35,616 bases of DNA from Metallosphaera yellowstonensis MK1 (GTDB lineage: Archaea > Thermoproteota > Thermoprotei_A > Sulfolobales > Sulfolobaceae). Made by a program: the position numbers and the translations under genes. Shown here one piece after another: positions 1-7,370 of this stretch. Below the pieces are notes generated by a model. That model was given only the letters and a program-made list of their open reading frames with translations. It was not told the DNA's origin and did no database searches. The stretch's first letter is position 1; the number at the start of each line of letters is the position of its first letter. The stretch lies in assembly GCF_000243315.1 (NCBI RefSeq), contig NZ_JH597761.1, positions 651,207 to 686,822 of the forward strand, read 5' to 3'.

Positions 1-245
1 GGCCGCGTTCCTCACGCTGGCCCTCCCACCTACCAGGACCATGAGGACTAGCGCTAATTAACCTTCCTGCTCCTCCCGTTCCTCCTGACCACGCCCAGCC
101 TGTTGATCTCCCTGACCAGCCTCTCCCTAGCCAACTCGATCTGTCCCTTTCCGCACCTTTTCAGCAGGAAGACGTCGAAAAATAAAAACTTCTCGCTAAT
201 ACCGAGTTCTTGGTATTACCTCCCTAAGATTCCCATAACTGTTGT
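1..245 (-). mobile_element. 5' part of an IS copy, cut by the window edge
   Basis: This is the reverse complement of the first ~245 bp of the IS seen at 1786-2943 and 35324-35616. The terminal inverted repeat lies at 231-245 and reads ACAACAGTTATGGGA outward, one base from the ACAGCAG consensus. The transposase frame is broken: after the RRNGRRSRK stretch the reading frame meets stops, at the same place as in the copy at 1786, so this is a dead copy. The rest lies beyond the left edge. The IS end stops about 43 nt before the start codon of the next gene. Confidence 0.85.
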
Positions 246-287
246 TATAAGAAAGCAACTAGAAATATACGAAAAGGTTAGTAGTAA

Positions 288-1371
288 ATGGATTCCCATA
301 AAAACTTCTTCAGATTCATAGCCTCTACTTTAGTAATTAAGGACTTTCTTTTAGGATTTCAGTTCTTAGGCTATCCCTTGTACATGTACTTATTTGGTAT
401 AAGTCCTTATGAGATTGGTATAATATATTCGCTTGAGTTTTTATCTAAAATTACATTTATTCCAATTCTTCATTATTTTAAGGGCAAAGAGAGGCTAAGC
501 TATACTTTGTCTTTTTTTATTTTCATCCATAGTGTTCCTTAATTTGGCTTTATATCCCTCTCTGTTTACTTTCCTGGCAAATGCTCTACTGATAGGTCTT
601 TCAAGTTCTCTAGGTTCTTCGGTTACTGTATTCATGGGAGATTTAGATAGATCTAAATTTTCCGCACTAGGTTTTTTGAGGAGAGTATTCGCAGCCCTTG
701 GTTTCCTTGCCTTTTACCTTACTAAGTACATTCCATTCTCTACTTTTTACCTTTCTTTCTTTCTCGTTGCGATCGTTCCTATAGTTCTGTCACAGTTTAT
801 TGAAATGAAGCCGGTCGCTGTAAAATACACCTTATCAATTGAATTTGTTAGGAGAAATTTGAGGGAGTTTTCTTGGTACTTAACCTATGTTGTAGGCGTT
901 TCACTCTTTACCAATATGATACCGATAGTAATTCACTACTACACCGATTTATCAGTATATGACGAGGTGTTTTATTTCGTCATTGTATTTGTTATCTCTT
1001 CGATAGGTGCTTATTTTTCCAAGTTTATCAAAGGCAGATTACTTATCATGAGCTTTATGCTTTCATTGCTGATTTTGGCTCTCATGGGAATTGGATATTA
1101 CGGCGGTGTCATGTACATCTCTTATTCTTTTCTCTACGCGGTCGTGTCCCCTAACGTGTCATACCTTTACGCCAGGACTGTAAACAAGGACATTGATAAA
1201 GTGGCTGTAATATCATTAGTCAGCACAATAATTACCGCTCTGGACAACTTTATGGAAGGACTAATTATAAACCTTGGCTTAACGTCTTTAATCTTTCCCT
1301 TAGCATCACTTTTCATGTTCCTCGGAGTGTTCAGCAAAGTTAAGGGATTAAGCTCAGAAAATAAACCATAA
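288..1371 (+). pseudogene. Frameshifted MFS-like membrane transporter
   Basis: Two overlapping frames together encode one hydrophobic protein of about 360 residues. The first (288-542) begins MDSHKNFFRF and has the GISPYEIG loop common after helix 1 of major facilitator proteins. The second, continuing to 1371, adds about nine more membrane segments. The frames join at a run of seven T (512-518); removing one T would fuse ...YTLSFFIF to ...SIVFLNLALYP. A TATA-like stretch (about 260-268) lies about 25 nt before the ATG. The gene is much more AT-rich than the metabolic genes further right, suggesting acquisition from elsewhere. The substrate is unknown. The frameshift may be real, a sequencing error in the homopolymer, or slippage. 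Confidence 0.65.
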
Positions 1372-1575
1372 CTTTAGAATTCTGTGTATCTTTTTCCCAA
1401 TTTAACATTGCAAATTACATTTGGGAGATTCAGGGATCCTTTGCGAATTGTAATATCTCAGTTGATTTAGCTTATTCAATGAAGAAATTATTGAATATAT
1501 TCGATCATTTGATGAAGAAATAAGAATATATGTAATATTATTACAGGAATAAGATAACAGATCGAGAGGTTGTAG
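1372..1575. other. AT-rich spacer
   Basis: This AT-rich non-coding stretch lies between the broken transporter and the transposase-like fragment. I see no RNA gene or convincing promoter in it. Confidence 0.5.
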
Positions 1576-1785
1576 TTAATAGCTATGGCACGGACGATCT
1601 AGTCCTCCACGCGTGGTGGCGATTGCTAAACCTACCTCCAGGAATGAGTTGAAGGACTCGGCCAGGGAGAGGAGGAGGTTCAGCATGCCCCTCACTCTAC
1701 CCTCTATGAGTCCGAGAACGATCATAATCACAGCCTTCCTGCCTCCCCTCATCTTTACGTAATTCCCGTCCGCAATCAAATACTT
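1576..1785 (-). pseudogene. Possible mutator-type transposase fragment
   Basis: The reverse strand reads LIADGNYVKMRGGRKAVIMI, then a stretch containing LNLLLSLAESFNSFLEVGL. The IADGNYVK...KAV pattern resembles the region around the first catalytic Asp of IS256/mutator-type transposases (D-G/A-x-Y-x-K-V), a family present in Sulfolobales. The open frame has no natural start: upstream it runs straight into the IS end at 1786, so that insertion or a later deletion removed the N-terminal part. Downstream it stops early. The family assignment rests on a short motif and is weak. Confidence 0.35.
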
Positions 1786-2943
1786 GCAGCAGTTATGGGA
1801 ATCTTAGGGAGGTAATACAGGAAAGTCGGTATTGTGAGAAGTTTTTATTTTTCGACGTCTTCCTGCTGAAAAGGTGCTGAACGGAAAGGGACAAATCGAG
1901 TTCGCTAGGGAGAGGCTGGTCAAGGCGGTCAACAGGCTGGGAGTGGTCAGGAGGAACGGGAGGAGCAGGAAGGTTAATTAGCGCTAGTCCTCATGGTCCT
2001 GGTAGGTGGGAGGGCCAGCGTGAGGAACGCGGCCGAGACGTTCGGGTTGGACTACGCAAACCTGCTGGAGGCGTTGGGAGAACTCGACGACGCGTGGAGG
2101 GAGTACCTGGAGGTCCTGTCAGACTGGTGAAGGGTCAGGTGGCCGTCATCGTGGACGACACCGTGGACCACAATACTCCGGGAGGACGTGAGCCCCTGAG
2201 AACCACTGGACCTACTGCCACACCCACGGGAGGTTCGAGAGGGCCAAGCTCCTCACGGTCGCCATAGTGGACCTCTCCACGGGCAGGACGTTCATGGTGG
2301 TTTTCCCCTACGCCGTGAGGAAGATGTCGATTTAGGATGGTCACCGAGTTCAAGACCGAGATCGAGGTGGCGAGATGTTGGACGTGCTCAAGGAGCGCTT
2401 CCGGTAGCCAGGGTCGTCTTCGACCCCAGTACTGTCCGAGAAGCTCGTGAGGGACAACGTAGTGTCTGAGCTCAAGTCCAACCGAGCTCAGGGTCGAGTC
2501 GGTCCAGGGGACCCTCGAGGAGGGACACCTCCCAGTGGGATACCCCCCGGAGTCTACTACGCCGACCTGACCCTGGGAGGCCGAGTGATTATGGTGAAGT
2601 TGCTAGTCCGGGAACATAAACGTGACTCTGGGACACACGCCAGGTGCCTCTACACGACCGACCTCTCGCTCAGCGAGGAAGTCGAGGAGGCCTGTCGGGT
2701 GGGAGATCGAGGAACTCCAAGGGACGTCAAGGCCCTGGAACTGGAGGACTCCTCGTTCTGGAAGAGGGAGAGGCTCCAGGGCTACCTCACGATCTTCACC
2801 ATCAACAACGTCCTCAGGGAGCTGGTGGGGGAGCTGAACCTGAGGAGCGTGGAGGCGTTCCTCAGGTTCGTTGAACGTCATTTAGGTGGACCGCCGGGGC
2901 TGATGAAAATCTTTAAGTTACGTTAAAGTCCCATGACTGCTGT
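1786..2943 (+). mobile_element. Decayed full-length IS with DDE transposase
   Basis: The element is about 1158 bp, bounded by inverted ends (CAGCAGTTATGGGA at the left, TCCCATGACTGCTG at the right). The transposase between them is broken by several frameshifts and stops. Pieces in order are: GKGQIEFARERLVKAVN (about 1890); SVRNAAETFGLDYANLLEAL; VAVIVDDTVDHN, with a likely first catalytic Asp; TYCHTHGRFERAKLLTVA; VVFDP; then an RWEIEEL/RDVKALELEDSSFW region reminiscent of the C-terminal Y-R-E-K signature of IS4-like DDE transposases; and YLTIFTINNVLRELVGEL near the end. It is probably of the Sulfolobales ISC1217-like type, but I cannot confirm the family. It sits in the probable integrase start beside the left att site and no target duplication is visible, so flanking DNA has probably been deleted. 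Confidence 0.8.
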
Positions 2944-2998
2944 TCTTAATAATTCTCTTCCTTTGTTGCTCGTCCAGTTTAGAAACACCAATTAGCAT
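2944..2998 (-). pseudogene. Integrase-like N-terminal fragment, cut by IS
   Basis: This is the same start as the frame at 8525. It encodes MLIGVSKLDEQQRKRIIKN and then runs into the IS end. It is a second copy of the first ~18 codons of the probable integrase gene, left at the far side of the integrated element. It could come from an earlier related element in the same tRNA gene, or from the chromosomal flank. Confidence 0.45.
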
Positions 2999-3111
2999 AT
3001 ATTTCTACCCTATTTATAAGAAAGTGACGCTGTTCCAAAAATAAGGCTTAATGTTCCATTTACGTCTTTATAAAGAGAACGTAGCTCTCTTTCAATTTAA
3101 GGGAAAATTAG

Positions 3112-3154
<43 letters not shown>

Positions 3155-3159
3155 TAGAT

Positions 3160-3192
3160 AACGTTTCAGTAAAACGTTGAAAAGAAACGTTT
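3160..3192. repeat. AAACGTT repeats next to left att
   Basis: AACGTTT (3160-3166) and AAACGTT (3172-3178) form an inverted repeat with a 5-nt spacer, and a third AAACGTTT follows at 3185-3192. The position immediately inside the element boundary suggests accessory integrase-binding or origin sites, but nothing else in the sequence supports a role. Confidence 0.35.
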
Positions 3193-3282
3193 TCTGTTGC
3201 ATGTTGAAGTAGAAGTAGAATTATGTTATGAAAGAAAAGTACAATAAAATGATAGCAGAAATCGGTCAGCGTTTCAAACCGT

Positions 3283-3298
3283 TAAACTCCCCAGTTTA
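3283..3298 (-). repeat. TAAACTGGGGAGTTTA motif, copy 1
   Basis: This 16-nt motif has inverted arms TAAACT/AGTTTA around four G. It lies 18 nt past the stop codon of the reverse-strand membrane protein gene. Three more copies occur in this element (4448, 5166, 6149) and I see none elsewhere in the window. I recall this motif as a proposed recombination site in Sulfolobales conjugative plasmids. A terminator or operator role is also possible. Confidence 0.75.
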
Positions 3299-3316
3299 CC
3301 ATAACTGCCAATCAAG

Positions 3317-3763
3317 CTATTCTTTTATTTTTGTACCTATAATGTAACCAAGTACACCAGAGGGTATATATAGAATTAGGGACACGATCGCTATAATTGG
3401 GTTTAAGATAAAAAGGGGGACGCAAACTATTAGGAGGCCCATAAGGAAAAGCCCTGAAATAATTGAGATTATATCCGTTCTATCTTCTAAAGGTTGTAAA
3501 TATCCTAAGCCCACCATAGATATCATAAGGATTGAAATCCACAAAATTATAAACTGGATTAAATCAGGTGGAGAAAATACTAGAATTGTGTTGTTTTGGG
3601 ACAGGCTATTTACAAAGTGGTTACTAATGTAGTAAAGATAATAGTGGACGAATATATAAGCAGTTACAAGAAAAGATATAAATTGAAATAAAATACTAAG
3701 GAGGAATTTGGGGAGGAATTTGAGGAAAAATTCAGGTAACGATTCTAGTAGGTCTTCCATCAT
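3317..3763 (-). CDS. Small four-helix membrane protein
   Basis: This 148-residue protein has four hydrophobic segments at about residues 18-46, 66-88, 96-118 and 120-142, short charged loops and a basic end (GTKIKE). No family is recognised. Its ATG overlaps the stop of the upstream winged-helix gene (ATGA type), so the two form an operon: regulator first, membrane protein second. Small integral membrane proteins of unknown role are common in Sulfolobales plasmids and sometimes act in conjugation or exclusion, but nothing here shows that. Confidence 0.7.
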   Translation of the reverse strand: MMEDLLESLPEFFLKFLPKFLLSILFQFISFLVTAYIFVHYYLYYISNHFVNSLSQNNTILVFSPPDLIQFIILWISILMISMVGLGYLQPLEDRTDIISIISGLFLMGLLIVCVPLFILNPIIAIVSLILYIPSGVLGYIIGTKIKE

Positions 3764-4011
3764 ACTATCTCCTCCTTATACTTAAGACAGTACATCCTCT
3801 CCTTTCCGGCCCTACTTTTATGCCATTTCCTTTCTATTATCCCCTTCTTAGCTAACCTCGTCAGATAAACTAACAGTTCCTTTTTGTCTACTCCAGTCTT
3901 CTCATGTAGGTATTCCAAACTGCAGCAGCTCCCTGGGGCCTTAGCCATTACCATAAGTATGAGCTGTGTAATGGTAAACCTTGACTTATGTTTCTCTATC
4001 TTAACTTCCAT
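3760..4011 (-). CDS. Winged-helix DNA-binding protein
   Basis: This 83-residue protein has helices followed by YLHEKTGVDKKELLVYLTRL as the recognition segment, then GIIERKWHKSRAGKERMYCL as the wing. It is probably a small transcriptional regulator of the plasmid. A paired CC (SCCSLE) precedes the second helix. A TATA-like run (about 4033-4043) lies about 26 nt before the ATG, and two near-identical 17-nt repeats (4050 and 4114) lie just upstream of it, so autoregulation is plausible. It overlaps the start of the membrane protein gene by 4 nt. Confidence 0.75.
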   Translation of the reverse strand: MEVKIEKHKSRFTITQLILMVMAKAPGSCCSLEYLHEKTGVDKKELLVYLTRLAKKGIIERKWHKSRAGKERMYCLKYKEEIV

Positions 4012-4049
4012 AAAATTGTATTGAGAAATTTCCCTTAATAAACCTTAAC

Positions 4050-4130
4050 TAGGGTTAATAAAGTGTTACCTCCTTAGAAGAGGACTGAAAATGAGTTCCC
4101 TAACTGGAAATAGTAGGGTTAACAAAGTGT
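4050..4130. promoter_or_regulatory. Paired TAGGGTTAA(T/C)AAAGTGT sites
   Basis: TAGGGTTAATAAAGTGT (4050-4066) and TAGGGTTAACAAAGTGT (4114-4130) differ by one base and lie 64 bp apart, about six turns of B-DNA. They sit directly upstream of the TATA region of the winged-helix gene (start 4011). They are probable operators for its own product, or alternatively iteron-like sites. Confidence 0.5.
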
Positions 4131-4248
4131 AGCATTTAGGGCCATTAATGTAAGAGCTGGCTCTTGTAAGCAAAAAATCGCGGATCCAGGCAGGATTAAT
4201 GGTAGAATAATAGTATATAGTATATAGTTGTTATAACTTATATTCATT

Positions 4249-4563
4249 ATGGATATTGAGAATTTTTATACTACTTTATCTATACCATATAATGAAATAA
4301 AATGGCAAGAGGTCATACACCAAAAAATGCTCATCAAAGAATGGAAAGACAAAAGATTGCTTGGATTAAACAATCAATTTACAAACGATATTTCAGGGAT
4401 AAGAATAAGAAGTAATAATGACATTGTAGTTCACGATTTTCCTTCAGTAAACTGGGGAGTTTTTACAATTTTTCTAACAAGAATAGAAAGCCGAGATCCC
4501 AGTATAAGTGCTTATACTGCTTACTTAACAATTTTTCAAAATTCAATAAGAGAATTCGATTAG
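4249..4563 (+). CDS. Hypothetical plasmid protein, possibly chimeric
   Basis: This is a 104-residue ORF with a TATA-like repeat (about 4214-4230) at the usual distance before the ATG. It has no recognised domain. The recombination-like motif TAAACTGGGGAGTTT lies inside it at 4448-4463 and encodes VNWGVF. The part before the motif (residues 1-66) is charged, and the part after it is a short, differently composed tail ending NSIREFD. The ORF may therefore be a fusion made by recombination at the motif. Confidence 0.5.
   Translation: MDIENFYTTLSIPYNEIKWQEVIHQKMLIKEWKDKRLLGLNNQFTNDISGIRIRSNNDIVVHDFPSVNWGVFTIFLTRIESRDPSISAYTAYLTIFQNSIREFD
4448..4463 (+). repeat. TAAACTGGGGAGTTTA motif, copy 2
   Basis: This copy matches at 15 of 16 positions (the last base is T) and lies inside the hypothetical ORF 4249-4563. 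The preceding CTTCAG is shared with copy 4 at 6149, giving a longer common block and supporting past recombination between the two. Confidence 0.7.
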
Positions 4564-4601
4564 CATATCGTTTTAATAACCTCTGTGAGAAGTTTATACA
4601 T

Positions 4602-4742
4602 ATGAGGAGCGGAAAAGACGGAGAATATTACTTCGTAACAATTGAAAGTGATGAAGAATTAGAGAAGTTAAAGGAATTAACGCTTAAGAAAGTTAGGGCT
4701 AGAAACGGTAAGCTTTCTTATGCTTCCCAATCCTCCAAATGA
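4602..4742 (+). CDS. 46-codon ORF facing toxin gene
   Basis: This small ORF begins MRSGKDGEYYFVTIES and is followed by a Glu/Lys-rich helix (DEELEKLKELTLKKV). A good TATA (about 4569-4580, TTTTAATAA) precedes the ATG by about 28 nt. Its last ~44 nt overlap, tail to tail, the 3' end of the RelE/ParE-like gene on the other strand. A second ORF of exactly the same length stands in the same arrangement at 6971-7111. It could be an antitoxin-like partner or a carrier of an antisense transcript. It has no homology that I recognise. Confidence 0.5.
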   Translation: MRSGKDGEYYFVTIESDEELEKLKELTLKKVRARNGKLSYASQSSK

Positions 4743-5016
4743 ATACAGTACAATTTTTTGGCTCAAAACTATAGACTATCCTTATATCTCCAGTAACTTC
4801 TATAGAGAATAAAGGCCTTCCGTCCTTATCAGTCTGGTTCTTTAATTTCTCCCTGGCATACTTTTTGGGGTCTTCTCCGAGCAAATACAATTTATCAAAA
4901 ATTAACATTACAACTTCCTCATGAGGAAATTCCTTAGCTAAAAATTCCGATAATTCTTCAAGATTAGTTATCCTCTTCCTAAACAAGAATTTCAATTCCC
5001 ACTTCTCACAAACCAC
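4699..5016 (-). CDS. RelE/ParE-family toxin-like protein
   Basis: This 105-residue protein has N-terminal helices and then a C-terminal sheet with GDIRIVYSF, TVFIWRIG and HKKAYRF. That is the usual order in the RelE/ParE fold: a strand with Arg, then a final strand with Ile/Trp-Arg, then His and Tyr. Family members are mRNA interferases or gyrase poisons encoded with an antitoxin. No antitoxin gene sits directly upstream in the same direction. A TATA-like stretch (about 5039-5048) precedes the ATG by about 26 nt, so the gene looks independently transcribed. The 3' end overlaps the convergent 46-codon ORF. Confidence 0.7.
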   Translation of the reverse strand: MVCEKWELKFLFRKRITNLEELSEFLAKEFPHEEVVMLIFDKLYLLGEDPKKYAREKLKNQTDKDGRPLFSIEVTGDIRIVYSFEPKNCTVFIWRIGKHKKAYRF

Positions 5017-5165
5017 ATTAAAAGATATAGGAACCGCGTTTAAAAATCTTTCTCTTTTTGTCTATTATCTTAAATATAAGCTAAATACTAAGCTAATATA
5101 TAAGCAAAAATATTAAGCAACCCTAGACCGGAGAGCGTAGAGCTTGGGGTTGAATTTTTACTAGG

Positions 5166-5181
5166 TAAACTGGGGAGTTTA
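5166..5181 (+). repeat. TAAACTGGGGAGTTTA motif, copy 3
   Basis: This is a perfect copy of the 16-nt motif, 10 nt past the stop of the reverse-strand gene 5192-5635. The intergenic stretch before it (5017-5165) is AT-rich and otherwise featureless. Confidence 0.75.
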
Positions 5182-5191
5182 TACAAAAAAT

Positions 5192-5635
5192 CTAATCTTT
5201 TACGAGAATTAGAACACCGTAATGTATGAGATATGCCAACATAAGATATAATGTAAGAGCATAAGCACCGAATTCGTCGTCGTCTTTAAACTCTCCGGTC
5301 TGTTCTACTGTGCTTTCAAGAGCAAATGATATTACTTCCTCAACAGTTGCACCTGGGTGCTCTTTTCGTACATATCCCATCATTTCGTCTATGTCTGGAT
5401 CCTCCTTTATTCTAATCAGTTGTCCAGTAGTGTTTATCTGAACTACTTCGTAATCATTTGTTAAGCTATAGTTAGCGAATAGCTTCCACTTCTTCCTATT
5501 TGCTATTAGAGGGCTCTTAATAGTCGGTTCATACGGCAAAAAGAGCAGAGTCCTATCTGGAGCGTAGATTTCTTTTGGTAGTTTATGCTGTTCCACTAAC
5601 TCTAATACGTCTGGGAACTCAATTATTTGTTCCAT
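5192..5635 (-). CDS. Hypothetical plasmid protein
   Basis: This 147-residue protein has no recognised family. The N-terminal half is mixed alpha/beta with an aromatic/proline-rich patch (LLFLPYEP, residues 30-37), the middle is acidic (KEDPDIDEMM), and the C-terminus (about 123-145) is one hydrophobic segment that could be a membrane helix or buried core. An AT-rich TATA (about 5654-5664) lies about 25 nt before the ATG. The recombination-like motif lies just past its stop. Confidence 0.6.
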   Translation of the reverse strand: MEQIIEFPDVLELVEQHKLPKEIYAPDRTLLFLPYEPTIKSPLIANRKKWKLFANYSLTNDYEVVQINTTGQLIRIKEDPDIDEMMGYVRKEHPGATVEEVISFALESTVEQTGEFKDDDEFGAYALTLYLMLAYLIHYGVLILVKD

Positions 5636-5712
5636 AATTTAATCTAACCTAGAATAATATATAAGGATTAAGAAGAGGGAAAAAGATTTATCTTGTTTGT
5701 TTATGTGTCTTA

Positions 5713-6057
5713 TTAGCTCCTTCTTAGCTTCACGTCTCCTACTTCTCTCCTTATTGCCTCTATAGGCTTAACCCCAGTGTACTTCTCCATTAACGCGTCG
5801 AACCTTACTGACAGCGATTTACCTAGCTCTTTTGCTGCAGCTTTATAGTTCTCCTTTAGCCCCGAACCGAGGGCGTGCAGTCTGGTCTCCTTGATCTGCC
5901 ACTCCCTCCTATGCACAAGACCCGCTACTTCGTCCTTCTCTCCCGTTATCTTATAGCCGCTGGGTACGTAGGGCTTTCTCTCTAAGTCGTCTCCAGCTAT
6001 ATCTTCCCTTGTTACAGTACCTGTGCCTCTATTCCTTACCCTCCTTATTATACCCAT
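5713..6057 (-). CDS. Basic hypothetical plasmid protein
   Basis: This 114-residue protein is rich in Arg and Lys (MGIIRRVRNRGTGTV at the start, KLRRS at the end) and has a helical C-terminal half (ENYKAAAKELGKSLSVRFDAL). The charge suggests nucleic-acid binding, but no domain is recognised. It lies downstream of the small-protein operon 6178-6798, separated by ~120 nt that include one recombination-like motif. Confidence 0.55.
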   Translation of the reverse strand: MGIIRRVRNRGTGTVTREDIAGDDLERKPYVPSGYKITGEKDEVAGLVHRREWQIKETRLHALGSGLKENYKAAAKELGKSLSVRFDALMEKYTGVKPIEAIRREVGDVKLRRS

Positions 6058-6148
6058 CTCTAACTTCTACTGACTTAACTCTGAGGTTAGTAGCAGTCTC
6101 TGGGAACACTAACGCTCCTTGCTTATTCCTCTCTGTAGAGAATTAGAA

Positions 6149-6164
6149 TAAACTCCCCAGTTTA
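6149..6164 (-). repeat. TAAACTGGGGAGTTTA motif, copy 4
   Basis: This is a perfect copy on the reverse strand, 13 nt past the stop of the last gene of the SWIM operon (6178). With copies 1 and 3 it is the third to lie 10-20 nt after a stop codon. Confidence 0.75.
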
Positions 6165-6177
6165 CTGAAGAAAAATT

Positions 6178-6360
6178 CTAACTTATCATTCTCTCAATCA
6201 CTTTCCTTACCCTGTCCTTAACTGCTGATATTTCAACTACTATTTCATCGCCTCCTAACTCTTCCATTGCGAAACTTAATATTTCGTCTAATTGAAAGTA
6301 AACCCTCAACAACTTAACTAAGTATTCTAAATTCTTTTGAGTCTGCAGTACTTCACTCAT
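6178..6360 (-). CDS. Small helical protein, operon gene 3
   Basis: This 60-residue, almost wholly helical protein (NLEYLVKLLRVYFQLDEILS, then KDRVRKVIERMIS) is probably a short coiled coil or helical hairpin. Its start overlaps the end of the upstream gene by 8 nt, so it is translationally coupled in the SWIM-protein operon. The function is unknown. It resembles its 64-residue neighbour in size and helix content, and the two may form a complex. Confidence 0.6.
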   Translation of the reverse strand: MSEVLQTQKNLEYLVKLLRVYFQLDEILSFAMEELGGDEIVVEISAVKDRVRKVIERMIS

Positions 6361-6547
6361 AGTCCTTCACCTGAGATATTAAATAGTATATTAAGGATTC
6401 CCTAGCTTTTGTTAGGTATTCGTATGCCTCATCGTCATAGCTCATTACAACCTTCATAGCCTCATTAATGTGATAAATAGCGTTGATAACTTCTAACAGC
6501 TCTTCGCCTTTCACTTCTCTCTGACTCTGCATGGTTCTCAACCCCAT
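6353..6547 (-). CDS. Small helical protein, operon gene 2
   Basis: This is a 64-residue acidic helical protein (EELLEVINAIYHINEAMKVV, then a second helix YLTKARESLIYYLISQ). It has no recognised family. It overlaps the SWIM gene upstream by 10 nt and the next small gene by 8 nt, so three genes are packed in one transcript. An internal Met (MQSQREVKG) six codons in could be the true start, which would remove the overlap with the SWIM gene. Confidence 0.6.
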   Translation of the reverse strand: MGLRTMQSQREVKGEELLEVINAIYHINEAMKVVMSYDDEAYEYLTKARESLIYYLISQVKDYE

Positions 6548-6798
6548 GAGGCAATGTCTTCCTCTATTTGCATCATTTCCTGCCTTGCCTTCTCTATCCT
6601 TTCCCTTAGCTCCTCCTTAATCATCTGCTCTAAAGTCTTCAAATGCCAGCATTTCTTTCCGAAGCTCCCAGCTTCACAACTGCAAGTAGCTTTGACCACT
6701 TTCAGGCTTAACGGGTCTAAAACAATCCTGGTGTAGTGCAATAATCCCTTCCTACTCTTACTCTCTACGTCTCCAGCTACTACTACACCTTCTCCCAA
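6538..6798 (-). CDS. SWIM zinc-finger protein, operon gene 1
   Basis: This 86-residue protein contains CSCEAGSFGKKCWH (residues 39-52), a clear CxC...CxH SWIM zinc-binding motif, preceded by beta strands (GLLHYTRIVLD, LKVVKATCSC) and followed by a charged helix (EELRERIEKARQEMMQIEED). SWIM domains bind DNA or proteins, and small SWIM proteins occur in Sulfolobales plasmids and viruses. The start is TTG, with an A/T-rich box (about 6818-6828) about 24 nt upstream. The operator-like palindrome at 6867 lies behind that promoter. Confidence 0.75.
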   Translation of the reverse strand: MGEGVVVAGDVESKSRKGLLHYTRIVLDPLSLKVVKATCSCEAGSFGKKCWHLKTLEQMIKEELRERIEKARQEMMQIEEDIASWG

Positions 6799-6866
6799 GG
6801 TGTAAAAACATCTAACCTTTTAATCGGATTTTTGGGGATTTGGGTGGAAATCATGTTTGTTCTATG

Positions 6867-6881
6867 TAATGTTATACATTA
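6867..6881. promoter_or_regulatory. TAATGTTATACATTA palindrome, site 1
   Basis: This near-perfect inverted repeat lies in the divergent promoter region between the SWIM operon (start 6798) and the small ORF at 6971. Its exact reverse complement occurs at 7750-7764, and related half sites (TAATGTTATGTAATTTGTAATG) at 7695-7716. It is probably the operator of a plasmid regulator. Confidence 0.6.
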
Positions 6882-6970
6882 CGCAATATAAAAACTTTTC
6901 TGTGTAACGTTAAACGAAACATAGTATACATTTCTTGTATCTTTTTAACTCCCAGTGCTAATTATTACCT

Positions 6971-7111
6971 ATGGAAAAGAAGCAAATCAAAATAATAGAG
7001 CCAGAGACTGAGGAGGTTACTGTAATTAATAATAGTGAAGAATTGCATAACTTGTTTGAAGAGCTTAAGAAAGAGAGCGATATTATTCATCGTAAACGGA
7101 TTCCCTCCTAG
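6971..7111 (+). CDS. Second 46-codon ORF facing toxin gene
   Basis: The ORF begins MEKKQIKIIEPETEEVTV and continues with NSEELHNLFEELKKES. TTTTTAACT (about 6942-6950) lies about 25 nt before the ATG, as expected for a leaderless archaeal gene. Its 3' end overlaps, tail to tail, the 3' end of the RelE/ParE-like gene 7083-7370 by 29 nt. It has the same length, a beta-strand-then-EEL helix pattern and the same placement as the ORF at 4602-4742, which supports both being real. Their function is unknown. Confidence 0.55.
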   Translation: MEKKQIKIIEPETEEVTVINNSEELHNLFEELKKESDIIHRKRIPS

Positions 7112-7370
7112 CGATTCTCCATATGTGAATTTGTTTTTTATCGTCATCGAAAGAAACAAGTATTCGTATATCCCACCCAACTCTTATCCTATAAACGTCC
7201 CTATTTTCGTTGTCTTTCCATCCTTCTAATTTCTTCATATTAAGCTCATTTAGTTTCCTCTTACTAAGCTTATCCAGGGCTTCCTCTATTCTTTCCAATT
7301 CGTCACGCTGAAAGTCTCTTGCTAATTTCTTCATTTTAATATGGAATACTAATTTCCACTCTTCAGTCAT
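7083..7370 (-). CDS. RelE/ParE-family toxin-like protein
   Basis: This 95-residue protein has two N-terminal helices (KKLARDFQRDELERIEEALD) and then DVYRIRVGWDIRILVSFD and QIHIWRIARRESVYDE, the standard RelE/ParE sheet with Arg residues and a final Tyr. It is shorter than the paralogue at 4699-5016 but shares the C-terminal pattern (DIRI-V-SF, then HIWRI). The start overlaps the upstream winged-helix gene by 8 nt, so the HTH protein probably acts as its antitoxin or regulator. Confidence 0.75.
   Translation of the reverse strand: MTEEWKLVFHIKMKKLARDFQRDELERIEEALDKLSKRKLNELNMKKLEGWKDNENRDVYRIRVGWDIRILVSFDDDKKQIHIWRIARRESVYDE

Noticed and set aside
2447-2926. 159-residue open frame as an independent gene
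   Set aside because: It is the frameshifted C-terminal part of the decayed IS transposase; its ends read as transposase (VLRELVGELNLRSVEAFLRF) but the middle is out of frame.
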